From positions 124,001-188,000 of the forward strand of contig NZ_JAWRCU010000009.1 of NCBI RefSeq assembly GCF_033542235.1: a DNA stretch of 64,000 nt. The letters are read 5' to 3'. Under the pieces are notes generated by a model, which saw nothing but the letters and a program-made list of their open reading frames with translations, was not told the DNA's origin and searched no databases. Numbering within the stretch: the stretch's first letter is position 1; each line of letters starts with the position of its first letter. A program made the translations under genes and the position numbers. Below, piece by piece: positions 9,110 to 17,664 of the stretch. The stretch comes from JAWRCU01 sp033542235 (GTDB lineage Bacteria; Pseudomonadota; Alphaproteobacteria; Rhizobiales; Rhizobiaceae).

Positions 9110-9657
9110 CGCCGCTGCCGGCTTTCGGCGGCCCAGGCAGATTCGGCAGAACCGTTTCACGATCTGAGAGCCTGCGACAATTCCAGGAAACCAAGCGGAC
9201 TTTCGTAGGACACCCCACGAAGGTCTGCCTGGCTGCTGTTCTGCTCTTCGCCTTGCCGGGTCATGCCCTTGCCGGCGAGGCGACCGACGCGGTGAGGGCC
9301 TTTTACGATCATCCTGGGCTCGAGCTCGAACCGTCGGCCCGAGACCGCTTCGTCGACCCGGCCCGCAAGGTTCTTGACCAGAATGATGCCATCAAGGCCA
9401 GCGGCAGCCCGGAAGGCTGCCTCGATCCCAATCTGCCCTTCGACGACACGGATTACGATCTTGCCGAGGTGACGAAGTCGCTCAAGTTCGCCGAACTTGT
9501 GAAGGGCGAAGACGCCAAGGTCGTCGTGGCATTCAAGGTGGCCGATGGTGTGGCGCGGCTCGAATGGAAGCTCAGGAATGTCGACGGCAAATGGAAGGTC
9601 GCCGACATCATCTCGATGACCAAGGATTGGGCGCTGAGCCAGTTCAATTGCGAATAG
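9106..9657 (+). CDS. Small secreted protein, diverged copy 3 of a tandem triplet
   Basis: The core is recognisably the same (AVRAFYDHPG, FVDPARKVLDQND, a CLDPNLPFDDTDYD version of the IDAQDYD block, WKVADIISMTKDW, final FNCE) but more diverged than copies 1 and 2. The start is uncertain. The ATG at 9106 overlaps the stop of copy 2 as ATGA and would give a 36-residue pre-region before the hydrophobic signal KVCLAAVLLFALPGHALA. The position matching the start codon of copies 1 and 2 is ACG (ACGAAGGTC), as if an original ATG had been lost. Function unknown. Confidence 0.65.
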   Translation: MTPLPAFGGPGRFGRTVSRSESLRQFQETKRTFVGHPTKVCLAAVLLFALPGHALAGEATDAVRAFYDHPGLELEPSARDRFVDPARKVLDQNDAIKASGSPEGCLDPNLPFDDTDYDLAEVTKSLKFAELVKGEDAKVVVAFKVADGVARLEWKLRNVDGKWKVADIISMTKDWALSQFNCE

Positions 9658-9702
9658 GCTCAGGATGAGCGGCTACTAGAATTCATCCTGCTCTGGCCTC
9701 AA

Positions 9703-10164
9703 TCAGCCTCGCCCTCGGTAAGGCGGCACTCCCGTCTCCGGCACCCATGCATCCTTGGGCGGTTCGCCCGTCTGCCAGAACACGTCGATCGGAATGCCGC
9801 CGCGCGGATACCAGTAGCCCGCGATCCTCAGCCATAACGGTTTCGTCGCTTGGACGACGCGCCGGCCGATCATCAAGGTGCATTCCTCGTGGAAAGCCCC
9901 ATGATTGCGGAACGAGGTGAGGAACAGCTTCAGCGATTTCGATTCGACGAGCAGCGCGTCGGGCGCATAGTCGATCACGATGTGCGCGAAGTCCGGCTGA
10001 CCGGTCACAGGGCAGAGCGAGGTGAATTCTGGGCAGGTGAAGCGCACAATGGCCGGCGCCCCGTCGCCACGCTCGATCGGCACGGTTTCCAGCACCGCCT
10101 CTTCAGGCGAGGCGGGCTGCGCCGTTTGATGGCCGAGCTGGTTGAGCTTTGTAGTGTCTGTCAT
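9703..10164 (-). CDS. queF: NADPH-dependent 7-cyano-7-deazaguanine reductase QueF
   Basis: QueF reduces preQ0 to preQ1 in queuosine biosynthesis for tRNA wobble modification. The 153-residue product is the short unimodular type. The nucleophilic cysteine sits in FTSLCPVTGQPDF, and the family signature ESKSLKLFLTSFRNHGAFHE follows. The reading frame extends upstream to 10392, but homology begins at the ATG at 10164 (MTDTTKLNQLG), so that start is chosen. The other queuosine genes are not in the window. Confidence 0.93.
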   Translation of the reverse strand: MTDTTKLNQLGHQTAQPASPEEAVLETVPIERGDGAPAIVRFTCPEFTSLCPVTGQPDFAHIVIDYAPDALLVESKSLKLFLTSFRNHGAFHEECTLMIGRRVVQATKPLWLRIAGYWYPRGGIPIDVFWQTGEPPKDAWVPETGVPPYRGRG

Positions 10165-10225
10165 GGTCGCTACCGATTGGCGCGCCTTATAGACTTCGGT
10201 GGAGCGGAATGCACCCCTCCCGAAC

Positions 10226-10954
10226 TCATACGTGAACATCGCCGTAGGACAACTCCCCCGCCGGTTCCGTGCTGCGGAACGTGGCATACGCCACCCAGCA
10301 GTAGAAGACGAAGACGATGACCACGACAAGCCAGCCGGGCAGCGGACCGAGGCTGGCGTTGCCGATGATCTCTTGCAGGGAGCCGGCCACATCGCGGCTT
10401 ACGCCCAGGTTCTGAAGCTTTGGCGTGGATATCTTCAAAATCCAGGCGAGAAGCAGGATCAGGAACATCCACGCATAGTTTCGCCGCAGTCTGCGCGACA
10501 TTGCCGCCCGAAGGCTCATCAGGAACTTCGGCCGACGCAAGTCCTCGCCCAAGGACTGCGTCCAGCTCTCCTTGATTTCATCGGCCGGTGCCAGCATTTG
10601 GGCAAAGTAGTTCCGCTCGATCAACCGCACGCGGCGCCGGTAGACATCGAAGAACCGGTACCGCCTCGCTTCGATCAACAGAAGCAGCAATACCAGGATC
10701 ATGGCGAACAGAAGCACGCCATGATGCGCCGACGGAGTTGAGAGCGACAGCGAGAGCATCGCCGCGACGCCCGTGATGGCCCAGTTGGTCGTCCGGTCGA
10801 TGCGGTCTCTCCAACCCGCCATTCGGGCGATCTCCGCACGGTGGTAATGCGCGAGCGCGGTTATGAACTCGGAGGATGTAGTCGGAAGTGGCGGTGCTAC
10901 AAAATTTCCCAGGAATTGTTCGGCTGCTGCCTGCTCTTCTTGTGTCGGTTCCAT
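10226..10954 (-). CDS. DUF2270 family integral membrane protein
   Basis: The protein has 242 residues. The N-terminal ALAHYHRAEIARMAGWRDRIDRTTNWAI segment is the hallmark of DUF2270. Four hydrophobic segments are visible: two adjacent after it (ITGVAAMLSLSLS and VLLFAMILVLLLLL), one around residue 160 (WMFLILLLAWILKI) and one near the C-terminus (WLVVVIVFVFYCWVA). Arg-rich loops between them face the cytoplasm by the positive-inside rule. No function is known. It lies 61 bp upstream of queF on the same strand. Confidence 0.8.
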   Translation of the reverse strand: MEPTQEEQAAAEQFLGNFVAPPLPTTSSEFITALAHYHRAEIARMAGWRDRIDRTTNWAITGVAAMLSLSLSTPSAHHGVLLFAMILVLLLLLIEARRYRFFDVYRRRVRLIERNYFAQMLAPADEIKESWTQSLGEDLRRPKFLMSLRAAMSRRLRRNYAWMFLILLLAWILKISTPKLQNLGVSRDVAGSLQEIIGNASLGPLPGWLVVVIVFVFYCWVAYATFRSTEPAGELSYGDVHV

Positions 10955-11030
10955 TTGCCACCTCCCAACGGCAAACGTGCGAACCGGTATTGTAGCGCGG
11001 TCTCGGCGGCCGGCGCAGCTATTCCTTGGG

Positions 11031-11438
11031 TCAGAACATGCGGGCGATCGCCATGCAGGCTACCGTGACCACCAACAGGCGTGCCGCGATACGCTCGCCC
11101 TTCGCCATTTGCGCACGCAGCTCACTCTCCTGAGCCGCGTTCGCGCCGGGGAGCTGCCGCTGGGCACGGCCCACAAAGGCGCCGAGCACACCTGCCGCGG
11201 CAAACGCCGCGACGATGCCAATGGCAAGCACGGTTTCCATGCCGCCGAAATAGGCACCGTGGAAGAAGTACCAGAGCAGCGCACCGGTGAGCATGGCGAG
11301 CCCGGCAGCTCCCATTTGCGGGCGGAAGAATTTTTCGGCCCGAATTTCGGGTGCGCGAGCGAGCGTCATGGTGCTGCCTGCCCAGAACACGCCGGCCAGT
11401 ACATGCAACCCAAGGACGCCGATAAAGACATATTGCAT
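11031..11438 (-). CDS. Small integral membrane protein of unknown function
   Basis: GAGGAG about nine bases before the ATG at 11438 sets this start over a GTG at 11459. The 135-residue product has four hydrophobic segments (YVFIGVLGLHVLAGVFWAG, LAMLTGALLWYFFHG, VLAIGIVAAFAAAGVLGAFV, LLVVTVACMAIARM) and a charged loop before the last one. The segments with single conserved-looking histidines recall CopD/DUF2269-like membrane proteins, but I cannot assign it firmly. It is divergent from a MarR regulator across a 16-bp perfect palindrome and is the likely target of that regulator. Confidence 0.6.
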   Translation of the reverse strand: MQYVFIGVLGLHVLAGVFWAGSTMTLARAPEIRAEKFFRPQMGAAGLAMLTGALLWYFFHGAYFGGMETVLAIGIVAAFAAAGVLGAFVGRAQRQLPGANAAQESELRAQMAKGERIAARLLVVTVACMAIARMF

Positions 11439-11471
11439 GACATCTGCTCCTCGTGACACCTGAATATGTTA

Positions 11472-11487
11472 TGTTAGATATCTAACA
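11472..11487. promoter_or_regulatory. Perfect 16-bp palindrome, likely MarR operator
   Basis: TGTTAGATATCTAACA is a perfect palindrome lying between the divergent membrane-protein gene and the MarR-type gene at 11529. Its TTAG-N-CTAA design is typical of MarR-family binding sites, so autoregulation with control of the divergent gene is the likely arrangement. Confidence 0.7.
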
Positions 11488-11528
11488 GTTCGATGTCAAT
11501 CGTTTCGCGCCCGTGCTATCCTTCGCGC

Positions 11529-11963
11529 ATGATCTCGTCTGAACGCAGTCCCATAGGCCTTACGCTGGCCAGCACCGCCAAGCTCGTCAGCAGGGCATTC
11601 GATGAGGCATTGGCCGCTGCCGGAGGGAGCTTGCCAGTCTGGCTGGCATTGCTGTCCGTGAAGACGCAGAAGCTTGCGAACCAGCGGAAGATAGCTGCCG
11701 GCATCGGTATTCAGGGCGCGACCTTGACGCATCACCTGAATGGGATGGAGGCGGAGGGACTGCTTGTTCGCCGTCGTGACCCCGCCAACCGTCGCACCCA
11801 CCAGATCGAGCTGACGCAGGCAGGTGAAGCGCTGTTCCTGCGTTTGCGCGAGGCCGCGATCGCTTTCGACAAGCAGTTGCGGGCCGGCCTTGGCGAAGAC
11901 GAGATCGCCGATCTCGATCGACTGCTGAGAAGGTTGCGCGCCAATGTGGGCGAGCCGGGCTGA
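11529..11963 (+). CDS. MarR family transcriptional regulator
   Basis: This winged-helix protein of 144 residues shows PVWLALLSVK, a recognition-helix region ATLTHHLNGMEAEGLLVRR, and the wing DPANRRTHQIELT, all MarR features. The frame allows an earlier ATG at 11493, only six bases after the palindrome; I prefer 11529 because family homology starts about there, but neither start has a strong ribosome site. It probably represses itself and the divergent membrane protein through the palindrome at 11472-11487. Ligand unknown. Confidence 0.8.
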   Translation: MISSERSPIGLTLASTAKLVSRAFDEALAAAGGSLPVWLALLSVKTQKLANQRKIAAGIGIQGATLTHHLNGMEAEGLLVRRRDPANRRTHQIELTQAGEALFLRLREAAIAFDKQLRAGLGEDEIADLDRLLRRLRANVGEPG

Positions 11964-12176
11964 TGGTCGCCGTCTCTGCCGGGATTTGCTCCGGCGGGAA
12001 AATCGGGTCTTCTTTCCGGGGCTGGTGGGTTGTTTCGCCGCCCATGCGCATTTTTGAGAAGGACGATGCGTGAAGAGCTATAGGGTCATCTTGAGCTCGG
12101 CTTTTGACCGGTCTTGCAGACCGCGCTACAGAGCACCCCCGAAACCGGTTCGTCCGGCCAAAATGTGGACCTCACG

Positions 12177-13382
12177 ATGAACATCGAAACCAAGCCCGCA
12201 ACCGCCGCTTCCTTTGCCTGGAACGACCCTTTCCTGCTGGAGGATCAGCTCACCGAAGACGAGCGCATGATCCGCGACGCAGCCGCAAGCTTTGCTGCCG
12301 ACAAGCTCGCCCCCCGCGTCGAGGAAGCTTACATCGAAGAGAAGACAGATCCTTCGATTTTCCGGGAGATGGGAGGGGCAGGCCTGCTCGGCATCACGAT
12401 TCCGGAGGAATATGGCGGCTTGGGCGCCGGCTATGTCACTTACGGCCTGGTTGCCCGCGAGGTTGAGCGTGTCGATTCCGGCTACCGCTCGATGATGAGC
12501 GTGCAGTCCTCGCTAGTGATGTATCCCATTCACGCCTATGGCTCGGAAGATCAGCGCAGGAAATACCTGCCGAAGCTCGCTTCCGGCGAGTGGATAGGTT
12601 GCTTTGGCCTGACCGAGCCCGATGCCGGTTCAGATCCCGGCGGCATGAAGACTCGCGCCGAAAAGACGCCTTCGGGCTACCGCCTCAACGGCTCCAAGAT
12701 GTGGATATCGAACGCGCCGATCGCCGATGTGTTCGTGGTCTGGGCGAAGTCGGCTGCGCATGACAATCAGATCAGGGGCTTTGTCCTGGAAAAGGGCACC
12801 AAGGGCCTCTCGGCGCCGAAGATCGGCGGCAAGCTCAGCCTGCGCGCCTCGATCACCGGCGAGGTCGTGATGGAAAATGTCGAGGTCGGTGAAGATGCCC
12901 TGCTGCCCAACGTCTCAGGCCTGAAGGGCCCATTCGGCTGCCTCAACCGCGCCCGCTACGGCATTTCCTGGGGCGCCATGGGAGCTGCCGAGGACTGTTG
13001 GTTTCGTGCCCGCCAGTACGGCCTCGATCGCAAGCAGTTCGGCAAGCCTCTGGCCGCGACCCAACTCTTCCAGAAGAAGCTTGCCGACATGCAGACCGAG
13101 ATCGCGCTCGGCCTGCAGGCCTCACTGCGGGTCGGCCGGCTGATGGACGAAGGAAAGTTCGCGCCCGAGATGATTTCCATCGTCAAGCGCAACAATTGTG
13201 GCAAGGCGCTGGATATTGCGCGACAGGCCCGCGACATGCATGGCGGGAACGGTATCCAGATCGGCTATCACGTCATGCGCCACGCGCAGAACCTTGAAAC
13301 CGTCAATACCTATGAGGGCACGCACGATGTCCATGCCCTCATTCTTGGCCGTGCGCAGACAGGGCTGCAGGCCTTCTTCTGA
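12177..13382 (+). CDS. Acyl-CoA dehydrogenase, glutaryl-CoA dehydrogenase type
   Basis: The 401-residue flavoenzyme has the full acyl-CoA dehydrogenase set: CFGLTEPDAGSDPGGM (FAD/substrate loop), the WISNAPIADVFVVWAK strand of GCDHs, RQYGLDRKQFGKPLA, a RQARDMHGGNGI FAD-binding segment and TYEGTHDVHALILGRA with the catalytic glutamate. These match glutaryl-CoA dehydrogenase, which converts glutaryl-CoA to crotonyl-CoA in lysine/tryptophan breakdown. The start at 12177 (MNIETKP) is preferred to an upstream in-frame start at 12114. No neighbouring gene belongs to the same pathway. Confidence 0.88.
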   Translation: MNIETKPATAASFAWNDPFLLEDQLTEDERMIRDAAASFAADKLAPRVEEAYIEEKTDPSIFREMGGAGLLGITIPEEYGGLGAGYVTYGLVAREVERVDSGYRSMMSVQSSLVMYPIHAYGSEDQRRKYLPKLASGEWIGCFGLTEPDAGSDPGGMKTRAEKTPSGYRLNGSKMWISNAPIADVFVVWAKSAAHDNQIRGFVLEKGTKGLSAPKIGGKLSLRASITGEVVMENVEVGEDALLPNVSGLKGPFGCLNRARYGISWGAMGAAEDCWFRARQYGLDRKQFGKPLAATQLFQKKLADMQTEIALGLQASLRVGRLMDEGKFAPEMISIVKRNNCGKALDIARQARDMHGGNGIQIGYHVMRHAQNLETVNTYEGTHDVHALILGRAQTGLQAFF

Positions 13383-13400
13383 AGCTGCCACACTAATCCT

Positions 13401-13422
13401 GCCCGCCGCCTGCGCGGCGGGC
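13401..13422. terminator. GC-rich hairpin between convergent genes
   Basis: GCCCGCCGC and GCGGCGGGC form a perfect 9-bp stem with a 4-base loop, 18 bases after the stop of the acyl-CoA dehydrogenase gene and before the convergent SPW-repeat gene. It likely terminates one or both transcripts; no strong T-run follows. Confidence 0.55.
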
Positions 13423-13451
13423 TGAGACTCACATCCCGCTCGCCGTCTCGA

Positions 13452-13814
13452 TCACGCGTGCGCGTGAGGGATATGACGGTGGCCCCAGACTGCCCAGGCC
13501 GCAACGGCAGCGACGAGTATCCCCAGGATCACGTGGGTCCACATCGCGTGTGTATCGGCGGCAAATCTGAGCACCCATGGCGAGACGATCAGCCATAGGC
13601 CGAGCACAAAATTTATCCATTCCTCCCATTCCGCGAATGCCGAGAGCGTAGCGATCGAAAGGATGGCGATCACGACGCCGATAATCCAGGCATTCCACGA
13701 GGCGTGAGTGTCGGTTCCAAATCCGACGACCCAGGGGGAGATGAACAATAAGACCGCCAGAACCAGGTTGATCCAGTCCTGTGCCGTCCGGTCTTCCGTC
13801 AGGGAGTTAGCCAT
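13452..13814 (-). CDS. SPW repeat membrane protein
   Basis: The 120-residue protein has two copies of the SPW unit, ISPWVVGFGTDTHASWNAW and VSPWVLRFAADTHAMWTHV, each paired with a transmembrane helix, giving four helices, and a His-rich end (GHRHIPHAHA). The frame extends to 13937, but the ATG at 13814 opens the homologous part (MANSLTEDRTAQDWINL). SPW proteins are inner-membrane proteins of unknown role. Confidence 0.85.
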   Translation of the reverse strand: MANSLTEDRTAQDWINLVLAVLLFISPWVVGFGTDTHASWNAWIIGVVIAILSIATLSAFAEWEEWINFVLGLWLIVSPWVLRFAADTHAMWTHVILGILVAAVAAWAVWGHRHIPHAHA

Positions 13815-14098
13815 GACAACCTCCATATTCCATATGAAGCTGACCAAAGCTTTGATTTCGCGCACAAACGCGCTTAGATATTGATTTAATTCGCTTGTGC
13901 GCCGGTTCAAGTGGTGGGGGTCGGCAGGCAAGCCCACCTTTCAGCCCAAACACATGTTTTGGCGTCCGGCAGACAGCCGTTCGTCTGCTATAGAACAACA
14001 GGGCATCGCATCCGTTCCCCCGCACGGCGTCGATTTTGCAATAGCCATGCAAGCTGGGAAGCGGCAACAAGGGGCAAGGCAGAAGGATCGAGCGATCC

Positions 14099-15286
14099 AT
14101 GAACGAAGCTTTTCTTTCCCATCTCTCCAACGAGCTGGAGGGGCTGAAATCCGCCGGACTCTACAAATCCGAGCGCGTCATCACTTCGATGCAGTCCGGC
14201 GAGATCGAGCTGGCGGGCGGTCAAGAAGTCCTCAATTTCTGCGCCAACAACTATCTCGGCCTCGCCGATAGCGCGGAGTTGCGGAACTCAGCCAAGGCTG
14301 CGCTCGATCGCTACGGCTACGGAATGGCATCGGTGCGCTTCATCTGCGGCACGCAGGAGGAGCACAAGGCGCTCGAGGCCAGGATCTCTGGCTTCCTCGG
14401 CATGGAGGACACCATCCTCTACTCCTCCTGCTTCGACGCCAATGGCGGCCTGTTCGAGACGCTGCTCGGCGAGGAAGACGCGGTCATCTCGGACGCGCTG
14501 AACCACGCCTCCATCATTGATGGGATCCGGCTTTCCAAGGCGCGCCGCTATCGCTACGCCAACAACGACATGGCCGACCTGGAGGCACGGCTGAAGGAGA
14601 CCGCGGACGCCCGTTTCCGGCTGATCGCCACGGACGGCGTCTTCTCGATGGATGGCATCATCGCCGATCTGAAGGGCATCTGCGACCTTGCCGAGAAATA
14701 CGATGCGATGGTGATGGTCGACGACAGCCACGCCGTCGGCTTCGTCGGGAAGCACGGCCGCGGCTCGCCCGAGCATTGCGGCGTCGAGGGCCGCGTCGAC
14801 ATCATCACCGGTACACTCGGCAAGGCGCTGGGCGGGGCGTCGGGCGGCTACACGGCTGGTAGGGCGCAAGTGGTGGACTGGCTGCGCCAGCGATCGCGGC
14901 CCTATCTCTTCTCCAACACACTGGCGCCAGCGATCGCCGGGGCCTCGCTGAAAGTATTCGAGCTGATCGACAAGGGCGATGGACTGCGAGAGCGCCTCTA
15001 CGCGAATGCGGCTCGCTTCCGCGAGAACATGACGAAGGCAGGTTTCAGGCTGGCCGGGGCAGGTCATCCCATCATCCCGGTCATGCTGGGCGATGCTCAG
15101 CTGGCGCAAGATATGGCCGCCAAGATGCTCGAGCGCGGAATCTACGTGATCGGCTTCTCCTTCCCGGTCGTGCCGAAGGGCCAGGCCCGCATCCGCACGC
15201 AGATGTCGGCCGCACATTCCATCGCCGATGTCGATCGCGCGGTGGCCGCATTCGTCGAGGTCGGGCGTGAGCTTGGAGTGATATGA
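14099..15286 (+). CDS. kbl: 2-amino-3-ketobutyrate CoA ligase (glycine C-acetyltransferase)
   Basis: Kbl splits 2-amino-3-ketobutyrate with CoA into glycine and acetyl-CoA. The 395-residue protein is an alpha-oxoamine synthase with NFCANNYLGLA near the N-terminus, YGYGMASVRFICGTQ, DDSHAVGFVGKHGRG for PLP binding and the PLP lysine in ITGTLGKALGGASGGY. It overlaps tdh by four bases (ATGA), so the two are translationally coupled. Together they convert threonine to glycine. Confidence 0.96.
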   Translation: MNEAFLSHLSNELEGLKSAGLYKSERVITSMQSGEIELAGGQEVLNFCANNYLGLADSAELRNSAKAALDRYGYGMASVRFICGTQEEHKALEARISGFLGMEDTILYSSCFDANGGLFETLLGEEDAVISDALNHASIIDGIRLSKARRYRYANNDMADLEARLKETADARFRLIATDGVFSMDGIIADLKGICDLAEKYDAMVMVDDSHAVGFVGKHGRGSPEHCGVEGRVDIITGTLGKALGGASGGYTAGRAQVVDWLRQRSRPYLFSNTLAPAIAGASLKVFELIDKGDGLRERLYANAARFRENMTKAGFRLAGAGHPIIPVMLGDAQLAQDMAAKMLERGIYVIGFSFPVVPKGQARIRTQMSAAHSIADVDRAVAAFVEVGRELGVI

Positions 15287-16320
15287 TGTCCAACATGATG
15301 CGCGCCCTGGTGAAGGCGAAAGCCGAGCCGGGCATCTGGATGCAGCAAGTGCCCGTTCCCGAGATCGGCCCCAATGACGTGCTGATCAAGGTCAGGAAAA
15401 CCGCGATCTGCGGCACCGACGTGCATATCTATAATTGGGACCAGTGGGCTCAGAAGACCGTGCCTGTGCCGATGGTTACCGGCCATGAATTTGTCGGCAC
15501 GGTCGCCGATTTCGGCTCGGCCGTGACGGAATACAAGCTCGGCCAGCGTGTCTCCGGCGAAGGCCACATCGTCTGCGGCCACTGTCGCAACTGCCGTGCC
15601 GGGCGAGGGCATCTTTGCCGCAACACACTCGGGGTCGGCGTCAATCGGCCGGGTGCCTTTGCCGAGTATCTGTCGATCCCGCAGCACAATGTCGTGCCGA
15701 TCCCCGACGACGTTCCGGACGAGATTGCCGCGATCTTCGATCCGCTGGGCAACGCCGTGCATACGGCGCTCTCCTTCGACCTGGTCGGCGAGGACGTGCT
15801 GGTGACCGGCGCCGGGCCCATCGGCATCATGGGGGCATTGGTGGCGCAGGTGGTCGGCGCGCGCAAAGTGGTCATCACCGACATCAATCCGCACCGCCTG
15901 GCGCTCGCAAAGAAGCTCGGCATCCATCACGTCGTGGACGCGTCGAAGGAGAACCTTCGCGACGTGATGCGGGAGGAGGGGATGAGGGAAGGCTTCGACG
16001 TCGGGCTGGAAATGTCAGGGTCCGCCGGCGCCTTCCGCGACATGATCGACGTGATGAACAATGGCGGCAAGATCGCCATTCTAGGCATCGCACCGACCGG
16101 CTTCGAGATCGACTGGAACAAGGTCATCTTCAAGATGCTCACGCTCAAGGGCATCTACGGCCGCGAGATGTTCGAGACCTGGTACAAGATGATCGCGCTG
16201 GTGCAGGGCCCGCTCGACGTCTCCGGCCTGATCACCCATCGGATCGGCGTCGACGATTACATCGCCGGCTTCGAGGCCATGAAGAGCGGGAATTCCGGCA
16301 AGGTGGTGATGGACTGGTGA
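15283..16320 (+). CDS. tdh: L-threonine 3-dehydrogenase
   Basis: Tdh oxidises threonine to 2-amino-3-ketobutyrate with NAD, the substrate for Kbl. The 345-residue medium-chain dehydrogenase shows the catalytic zinc motif AICGTDVHIYNWDQWA and GHEFVG, the four structural-zinc cysteines in VCGHCRNCRAGRGHLC, and the nucleotide fold GAGPIGIMGALVAQ followed by the acidic DIN typical of NAD users. It is the second gene of the kbl-tdh operon. Confidence 0.97.
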   Translation: MMSNMMRALVKAKAEPGIWMQQVPVPEIGPNDVLIKVRKTAICGTDVHIYNWDQWAQKTVPVPMVTGHEFVGTVADFGSAVTEYKLGQRVSGEGHIVCGHCRNCRAGRGHLCRNTLGVGVNRPGAFAEYLSIPQHNVVPIPDDVPDEIAAIFDPLGNAVHTALSFDLVGEDVLVTGAGPIGIMGALVAQVVGARKVVITDINPHRLALAKKLGIHHVVDASKENLRDVMREEGMREGFDVGLEMSGSAGAFRDMIDVMNNGGKIAILGIAPTGFEIDWNKVIFKMLTLKGIYGREMFETWYKMIALVQGPLDVSGLITHRIGVDDYIAGFEAMKSGNSGKVVMDW

Positions 16321-16330
16321 GGATCGACGC

Positions 16331-16692
16331 TCACTCCACCTGATCACTCTGAAGGTCATCGAGCATGCGAACGATGACCGGGCGCATCGGCGGCAGCTTG
16401 TTGGTTACGATATCCCAGAGCAGGCTCGCGTCGAGCCGATGGTACTCGTGTCGGAGAAAGTTCCCTATTCCTCGAATCCGGAGCCAATCCACCTCCGGGT
16501 AGCGCTGAGGAACTGATCCGGCAAGGCGCGCGCGGCTTCCGAAATGATTTCTAGCGCTCTCTCAACCACGCGAATGGCGACATAGTTGTCATGGTAGCCG
16601 CGGTAGTCCATGCCCTCGATTACGGTTGAAACTCCGTCAATCTCCTCAAGGATGTGCAGAAGCCGGGCGCGTGGATTTGCCGTCGCCGCCAT
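16331..16692 (-). pseudogene. hepT: HepT-like RNase toxin, frameshifted
   Basis: The first frame runs from an ATG at 16692 and stops after 75 residues at 16465. HepT homology breaks off after RALPDQF and continues in another frame from about 16514 as QRYPEVDWLRIRG, then NFLRHEYHRLD, LLWDIVTNKLPPMRPVIV and a stop at 16331. This means one base was lost or two gained near 16510-16520. The toxin's Rx4HxY motif also reads GNFLRHEY, with Gly in place of the expected Arg. The start overlaps the stop of the upstream MntA-like gene by one base, the usual order for this module. Confidence 0.8.
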
Positions 16693-16991
16693 TAGAAAAC
16701 ACGAACAGCTTCGCGCTCGACATAAGGGCGAACATGTCTGTCGATGCCTTCGCGAGTGCTGAACCCGATTTGCTGATCTGGCAGCGCGGCTTTGAGCGTT
16801 TCGTAACTGTCCATGAATTCATCGAAGCCAAACATCTTATCTCGATCCGGATCGACGAATACATCTATGTCAGATGTCGGCTTGGCGGCATCCCGAGCGT
16901 GAGATCCGAAAAGGAACAACGCCGCGATGCCTCGGGAGCGCAGCGCAGGTTCGGTTGATTTGAGGCGGCGGATTACTTCGTCCCGTTTCAT
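16692..16991 (-). CDS. mntA: MntA-like minimal nucleotidyltransferase antitoxin
   Basis: The 99-residue protein has the family motif GS-x10-DxD (FLFGSHARDAA, then SDIDVFVD), the metal and nucleotide site of MntA antitoxins, which AMPylate the HepT toxin. The ATG at 16991 (MKRDEVIRRLK) is preferred to an upstream in-frame start at 17153 because homology begins there. It is intact, while the partner HepT frame immediately downstream is broken. Confidence 0.82.
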   Translation of the reverse strand: MKRDEVIRRLKSTEPALRSRGIAALFLFGSHARDAAKPTSDIDVFVDPDRDKMFGFDEFMDSYETLKAALPDQQIGFSTREGIDRHVRPYVEREAVRVF

Positions 16992-17109
16992 GGCAACAAT
17001 ATAGCGGCCCAGAAATGGTGAGGCGAGTCGGACAATTGCCGGCCGTATCAGGCTGGAACTGCGCGGAACTGGATGGAAGCTTCCGTGAAAATATGCGGCT
17101 CCAACGCTT

Positions 17110-17580
17110 TCACTGCTCCGCCGGCATGTTCCCCTGAAGCGGGAGTTCGGCAAATTCGAGTGCCCCGAGCGCCATCATGACGGCGTCCCTTTGCTTTTCA
17201 TCGAGCTTCGCGAGCAGTCGCGCCTGGAACGCGTTCGCAACCGGCACCATCTCGCGATAGACACCGCGCCCCGCCTTGGTGAGCGCCAGATGCTCGACCC
17301 GGCGGTCGGCATCATCGGTCTTGCGTGTCAGCCACCCGTGGCGCTCCAATTCGACGACGGCGCGGCTCACCTTGGTCTTGTGCATGGAAGAATGCGTTCC
17401 GATCTCGGTCGCCGTCATGGTCGGAAATTCGCCGAGCGTCGCGAGCACCCGCCATTCGGGCCGCGTCAGCCCGTACCGCTCGCGGTAGAGCTTCGAGAAA
17501 TCGCGGCTCACGGCCTCGGCGAGGCGATTGAGCCGGTAAGGCAGGAAATCTTCCAGCGACAGGATCGGTTCGTCGGCCAT
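17110..17580 (-). CDS. MarR family regulator divergent from homogentisate dioxygenase
   Basis: The 156-residue winged-helix protein has LTRPEWRVLATLGEF, the helix-turn-helix MHKTKVSRAVVELERHGWLTR and the wing DDADRRVEHLALT. It faces hmgA across 141 bp. Regulators of this type next to hmgA usually control tyrosine/homogentisate catabolism, so a repressor sensing an aromatic intermediate is likely, but the ligand is an inference. Confidence 0.85.
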   Translation of the reverse strand: MADEPILSLEDFLPYRLNRLAEAVSRDFSKLYRERYGLTRPEWRVLATLGEFPTMTATEIGTHSSMHKTKVSRAVVELERHGWLTRKTDDADRRVEHLALTKAGRGVYREMVPVANAFQARLLAKLDEKQRDAVMMALGALEFAELPLQGNMPAEQ

Positions 17581-17664
17581 TTGCGTTTCGGTGCTGCTTC
17601 ATCCCCAAGCGAGCTTCAAATGGCTCGCCAGCCCAAAACCCGGAAGGGCGAATATCGGTTGTTA

